From Peteryoungia aggregata LMG 23059 (GTDB taxonomy: Bacteria; Pseudomonadota; Alphaproteobacteria; Rhizobiales; Rhizobiaceae): a stretch of 64,000 nt of DNA. Under the pieces are notes generated by a model, which was given only the letters and a program-made list of their open reading frames with translations, searched no databases and had not been told where the DNA came from. The translations under genes and the position numbers were made by a program. Below are positions 61,824 to 64,000 of this stretch, one piece after another (positions within the stretch are counted from its first letter, which is position 1; each line of letters starts with the position of its first letter). The stretch spans positions 124,001 through 188,000 of the forward strand of contig NZ_JAUSUW010000001.1 in assembly GCF_030814435.1 (NCBI RefSeq), written 5' to 3'.

Positions 61824-64000
61824 TCAGATCTCTGCCCGATCGCTCCGATGGGCCGCGAAGGCGAGTTCTGCGGCCTTAGCCCGCAACTCCATGGGGCGCT
61901 GCATCAGCGATGCGATTTCCGCCGGCGCCTGCGGGCGTCCGAACAGATAACCCTGCAGCTGATCGCAGCCGGCCAGCCGCAGGATGACCGCCTGCTGCTC
62001 CGTCTCAACCCCTTCTGCGGTGACCGGAATGCCCAGGGAGCGGGCGAGCGCGACGGTTGCCTGCAGCATCTCGACAGCACGATGCCCACGCTCCAGGGCC
62101 TGCACCAGCGATCGGTCGATCTTCATCCGGTCGAAGCCGAACTGCCGGAGATAACCGACACTGGAGAAGCCGGCGCCAAAATCGTCGAGTGCGATGCGCA
62201 GGCCGAGATTGCGCAGCCGCTCCAGCGCGAGGCGCGCGCGCTCCGGGCTCTGGACGAAATAGGTCTCGGTCATTTCCAGCACTACGCGCGCTGGGTCGAT
62301 CCCGGTTTCGCGGAACAGATATGCCACATGATCGACAAAAGCTGGATCGCGGAACTGGCCGGGTGAAACATTGACCGACAGCTTGAGGCCGGGCCATTCC
62401 TGCAATTGCAGCAGCGACTTGCGCAGCACGCAGAGCCCCAGTTGGTCGATCAGCCCGCTGGTTTCGGCAACAGGGATGAAAAGCTCCGGCGACACCGGTC
62501 CATGCCCCCGTCGGGTCCATCGGGCCAGAGCCTCCACACCGACCAGTTCGAAGGTCTTGGAATCGACGACGGGCTGATAGACGACCTCGATCTCGTCTCG
62601 GCCGATCGCGCCGCGCAGGTCGATCTCCATCTGATTGCGCGTTTCCCGCTCCTCGTCCATCTTGGGGTCGTAGACCGTCCAGCGACCGCGCCCCCCATCC
62701 TTCGAGGAATACATGGCCATGTCCGCCCGGCGCGTCAGCTCCGCACCTCCGACGAGGCCATTCTCGGAAACGCAGAGCCCGATGCTGCACCCCACGACGA
62801 CGGTTCTTTCGCCAAGTGCAAGCGGTTGATCGAAGAAGGCGAGAATGGAGGACGCGAGCGCGAGCGCCCGCTCATGTGCGTCGTCTCCGGACAGGACAAT
62901 GCCGAACTCATCGCCCCCGATGCGGGCGAGGCCGGCCTCGTTTCCGACCAGCACCGTGAGGCCCGCCGACACAGCCCTTATCAAACGGTCGCCTGTGGCA
63001 TGGCCGTAGGCATCATTGACTTCCTTGAAGCCATCGAGGTCGAGATAGAGAAGCGCAATATCCGCAGACGTCTCGCGCCCTCGCCGCACCTCCTCTTCCA
63101 GAAGCTGGTGCAGACCCGCGCGGTTCAACAGGCCGCTCAGCCGGTCGGTCTGGGCCAGCCGGACCGCATCCGCCTCGTCCGCCCTGACACGTCGCATTTC
63201 GCTGTTGCCGATGACCACGAGGAGGAGGCAGTAGACCGTGACGATGACGAGGGCCGCCGTCATCAGCGGCTCCACCTGCTTGCGACTCTGATCCCCCGGA
63301 GCGCGAGGGGTCCAGGCGAGCGACGCAATGGCCTGCCCCGAGGGCGCGGTGATCTCCACCGCCGTACTGCGCGAGGACGGGGGCACGAGTTCGAGCCCGG
63401 GCAGCACGTAGGCTTCCGAGAGCCGCTCGACCGTCAGTGGTGACAGATGTCGGACGAAAGCGAGATAAAGATGTTTTTCGGTCGGCTGGCCGATGTCACC
63501 GGACTTCGGTCGGATCAGGGCCACGCCGGCAGCACCGATGCCCTTTTGCGTGCGCAGGAACCCGAGCGCCTGCGGCACATGCCCGGTCTGGCCAAGGCGG
63601 ACGCGGTCGAAAAGCCCCATCAGGTCGGGTGTCAGGTACCCTCCCAGCTCGCCCTCGACAGGCTGGCCATCGGAATAGGCCATCAGTGGGCGCCCCTGAT
63701 GGTCGAGCACGATGGCCACATCGAAAAGGTCACTGTCGAAGGTCATGTCGCCGAAATTGCTGGTCATCCAGGCCATATCCTGATGAACATAGACATTCTC
63801 GGCGGCATCGTCCCAGGCCGTATAGTCCAGCAGTGTCGCGCCCAGTTGATGCTCGAAGGTCTGGACCGCGCCGACAAGCGTCTCGCGTGATCGCTCCTCA
63901 TCCAGATGGTTGGCATAGCGGGCGACCCGATCAAGGGCTGTCAGCACGATGGATGCGACCATGACCGCCATCAAGGCGAACACGACGAGCAGCGCCGCAA
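61824..64000 (-). CDS. CHASE4-GGDEF-EAL c-di-GMP enzyme (5' end outside window)
   Basis: At least 725 codons; the frame stays open to the window edge with hydrophobic residues before the GTG at 63983, so the real start lies outside. A membrane helix, then a periplasmic CHASE4 sensor (LDYTAWDDAAENVYVHQDMA), a second helix (LVIVTVYCLLLVVIGN), a GGDEF domain with intact RIGGDEFGIV and an EAL domain with VEALARWTRRG, DDFGAGFSSVGYLRQFG and EGVETEQQ. Both catalytic signatures are intact, so it may make or break c-di-GMP depending on the sensed signal. The stop is 4 bases before hairpin A. Confidence 0.93.
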   Translation of the reverse strand, partial: AALLVVFALMAVMVASIVLTALDRVARYANHLDEERSRETLVGAVQTFEHQLGATLLDYTAWDDAAENVYVHQDMAWMTSNFGDMTFDSDLFDVAIVLDHQGRPLMAYSDGQPVEGELGGYLTPDLMGLFDRVRLGQTGHVPQALGFLRTQKGIGAAGVALIRPKSGDIGQPTEKHLYLAFVRHLSPLTVERLSEAYVLPGLELVPPSSRSTAVEITAPSGQAIASLAWTPRAPGDQSRKQVEPLMTAALVIVTVYCLLLVVIGNSEMRRVRADEADAVRLAQTDRLSGLLNRAGLHQLLEEEVRRGRETSADIALLYLDLDGFKEVNDAYGHATGDRLIRAVSAGLTVLVGNEAGLARIGGDEFGIVLSGDDAHERALALASSILAFFDQPLALGERTVVVGCSIGLCVSENGLVGGAELTRRADMAMYSSKDGGRGRWTVYDPKMDEERETRNQMEIDLRGAIGRDEIEVVYQPVVDSKTFELVGVEALARWTRRGHGPVSPELFIPVAETSGLIDQLGLCVLRKSLLQLQEWPGLKLSVNVSPGQFRDPAFVDHVAYLFRETGIDPARVVLEMTETYFVQSPERARLALERLRNLGLRIALDDFGAGFSSVGYLRQFGFDRMKIDRSLVQALERGHRAVEMLQATVALARSLGIPVTAEGVETEQQAVILRLAGCDQLQGYLFGRPQAPAEIASLMQRPMELRAKAAELAFAAHRSDRAEI

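Overview
The window looks like chromosomal DNA of an alphaproteobacterium of the order Hyphomicrobiales, most likely family Rhizobiaceae (Rhizobium/Agrobacterium-like). The evidence is the high GC content, the glgPBCA-pgm-glgX glycogen cluster, an arsR/aqpS/arsC/arsH operon of the type described in Sinorhizobium, a heterotetrameric sarcosine oxidase operon (soxBDAG), Omp25/31-type porin-like proteins, an aa3-type cytochrome oxidase subunit IV, a TakP-like TRAP transporter and a NodN-like MaoC protein. I saw no rRNA, tRNA, CRISPR, insertion sequence or prophage.

Layout. 1-1.8 kb: end of an ATP-grasp/alpha-E protein and a transglutaminase-like partner. 1.9-3.1 kb: orphan TadG-like protein with a von Willebrand A domain. 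3.4-12.4 kb: glgP-glgB-glgC-glgA-pgm, closed by a strong terminator. 12.5-15.2 kb: five-gene arsenic operon (arsR, thioredoxin-type arsC, aqpS, glutaredoxin-type arsC, arsH) between pgm and glgX. 15.3-19.0 kb: glgX, MaoC, DUF2332. 18.9-19.5 kb: ParDE-like toxin-antitoxin pair. 19.6-24.8 kb: soxBDAG on the minus strand. 25-30 kb: rpsU, TPR lipoprotein, cox subunit IV, FeeM-like N-acyltransferase and a c-di-GMP enzyme with a degraded GGDEF motif. 30.4-34.1 kb: TRAP transporter whose permeases and binding protein face each other. 34.3-39.2 kb: glutamine-amidotransferase hydrolase, small secreted protein, 2-hydroxyacid dehydrogenase, LacI regulator, MarR regulator, creatininase-family hydrolase. 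39.3-43.6 kb: COG0523 (CobW) metallochaperone, WD40 protein, chemoreceptor. 43.7-46.1 kb: three outer membrane beta-barrel genes, the last (ompW) behind an FNR-type box. 46.4-51.9 kb: GNAT protein, ornithine/lysine decarboxylase with a long structured leader, LysR regulator, DUF1007-NicO metal exporter pair, small membrane protein. 51.9-55.7 kb: GNAT protein, DUF533 protein, KDPG aldolase, overlapping CYTH-CHAD pair. 55.7-60.4 kb: four-gene oligopeptide/nickel-type ABC importer. 60.5-64 kb: trhO, a small membrane protein behind a striking hairpin pair, and a CHASE4-GGDEF-EAL protein running off the window.

Functional themes are storage-polysaccharide turnover (synthesis, branching, phosphorolysis, debranching), arsenic detoxification, one-carbon/sarcosine oxidation, metal homeostasis (COG0523, NicO, possibly the ABC importer) and cyclic-di-GMP signalling. 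The most interesting items are regulatory: a probably leaderless arsR promoter flanked by operator arms, paired LacI-type operators upstream of the TRAP binding protein, a 30-bp palindrome upstream of lacI, the ornithine decarboxylase leader (candidate speF RNA motif), and two overlapping hairpins around the ribosome binding site of the small gene at 61.5 kb. I found no clear new multi-gene defence or biosynthetic system.
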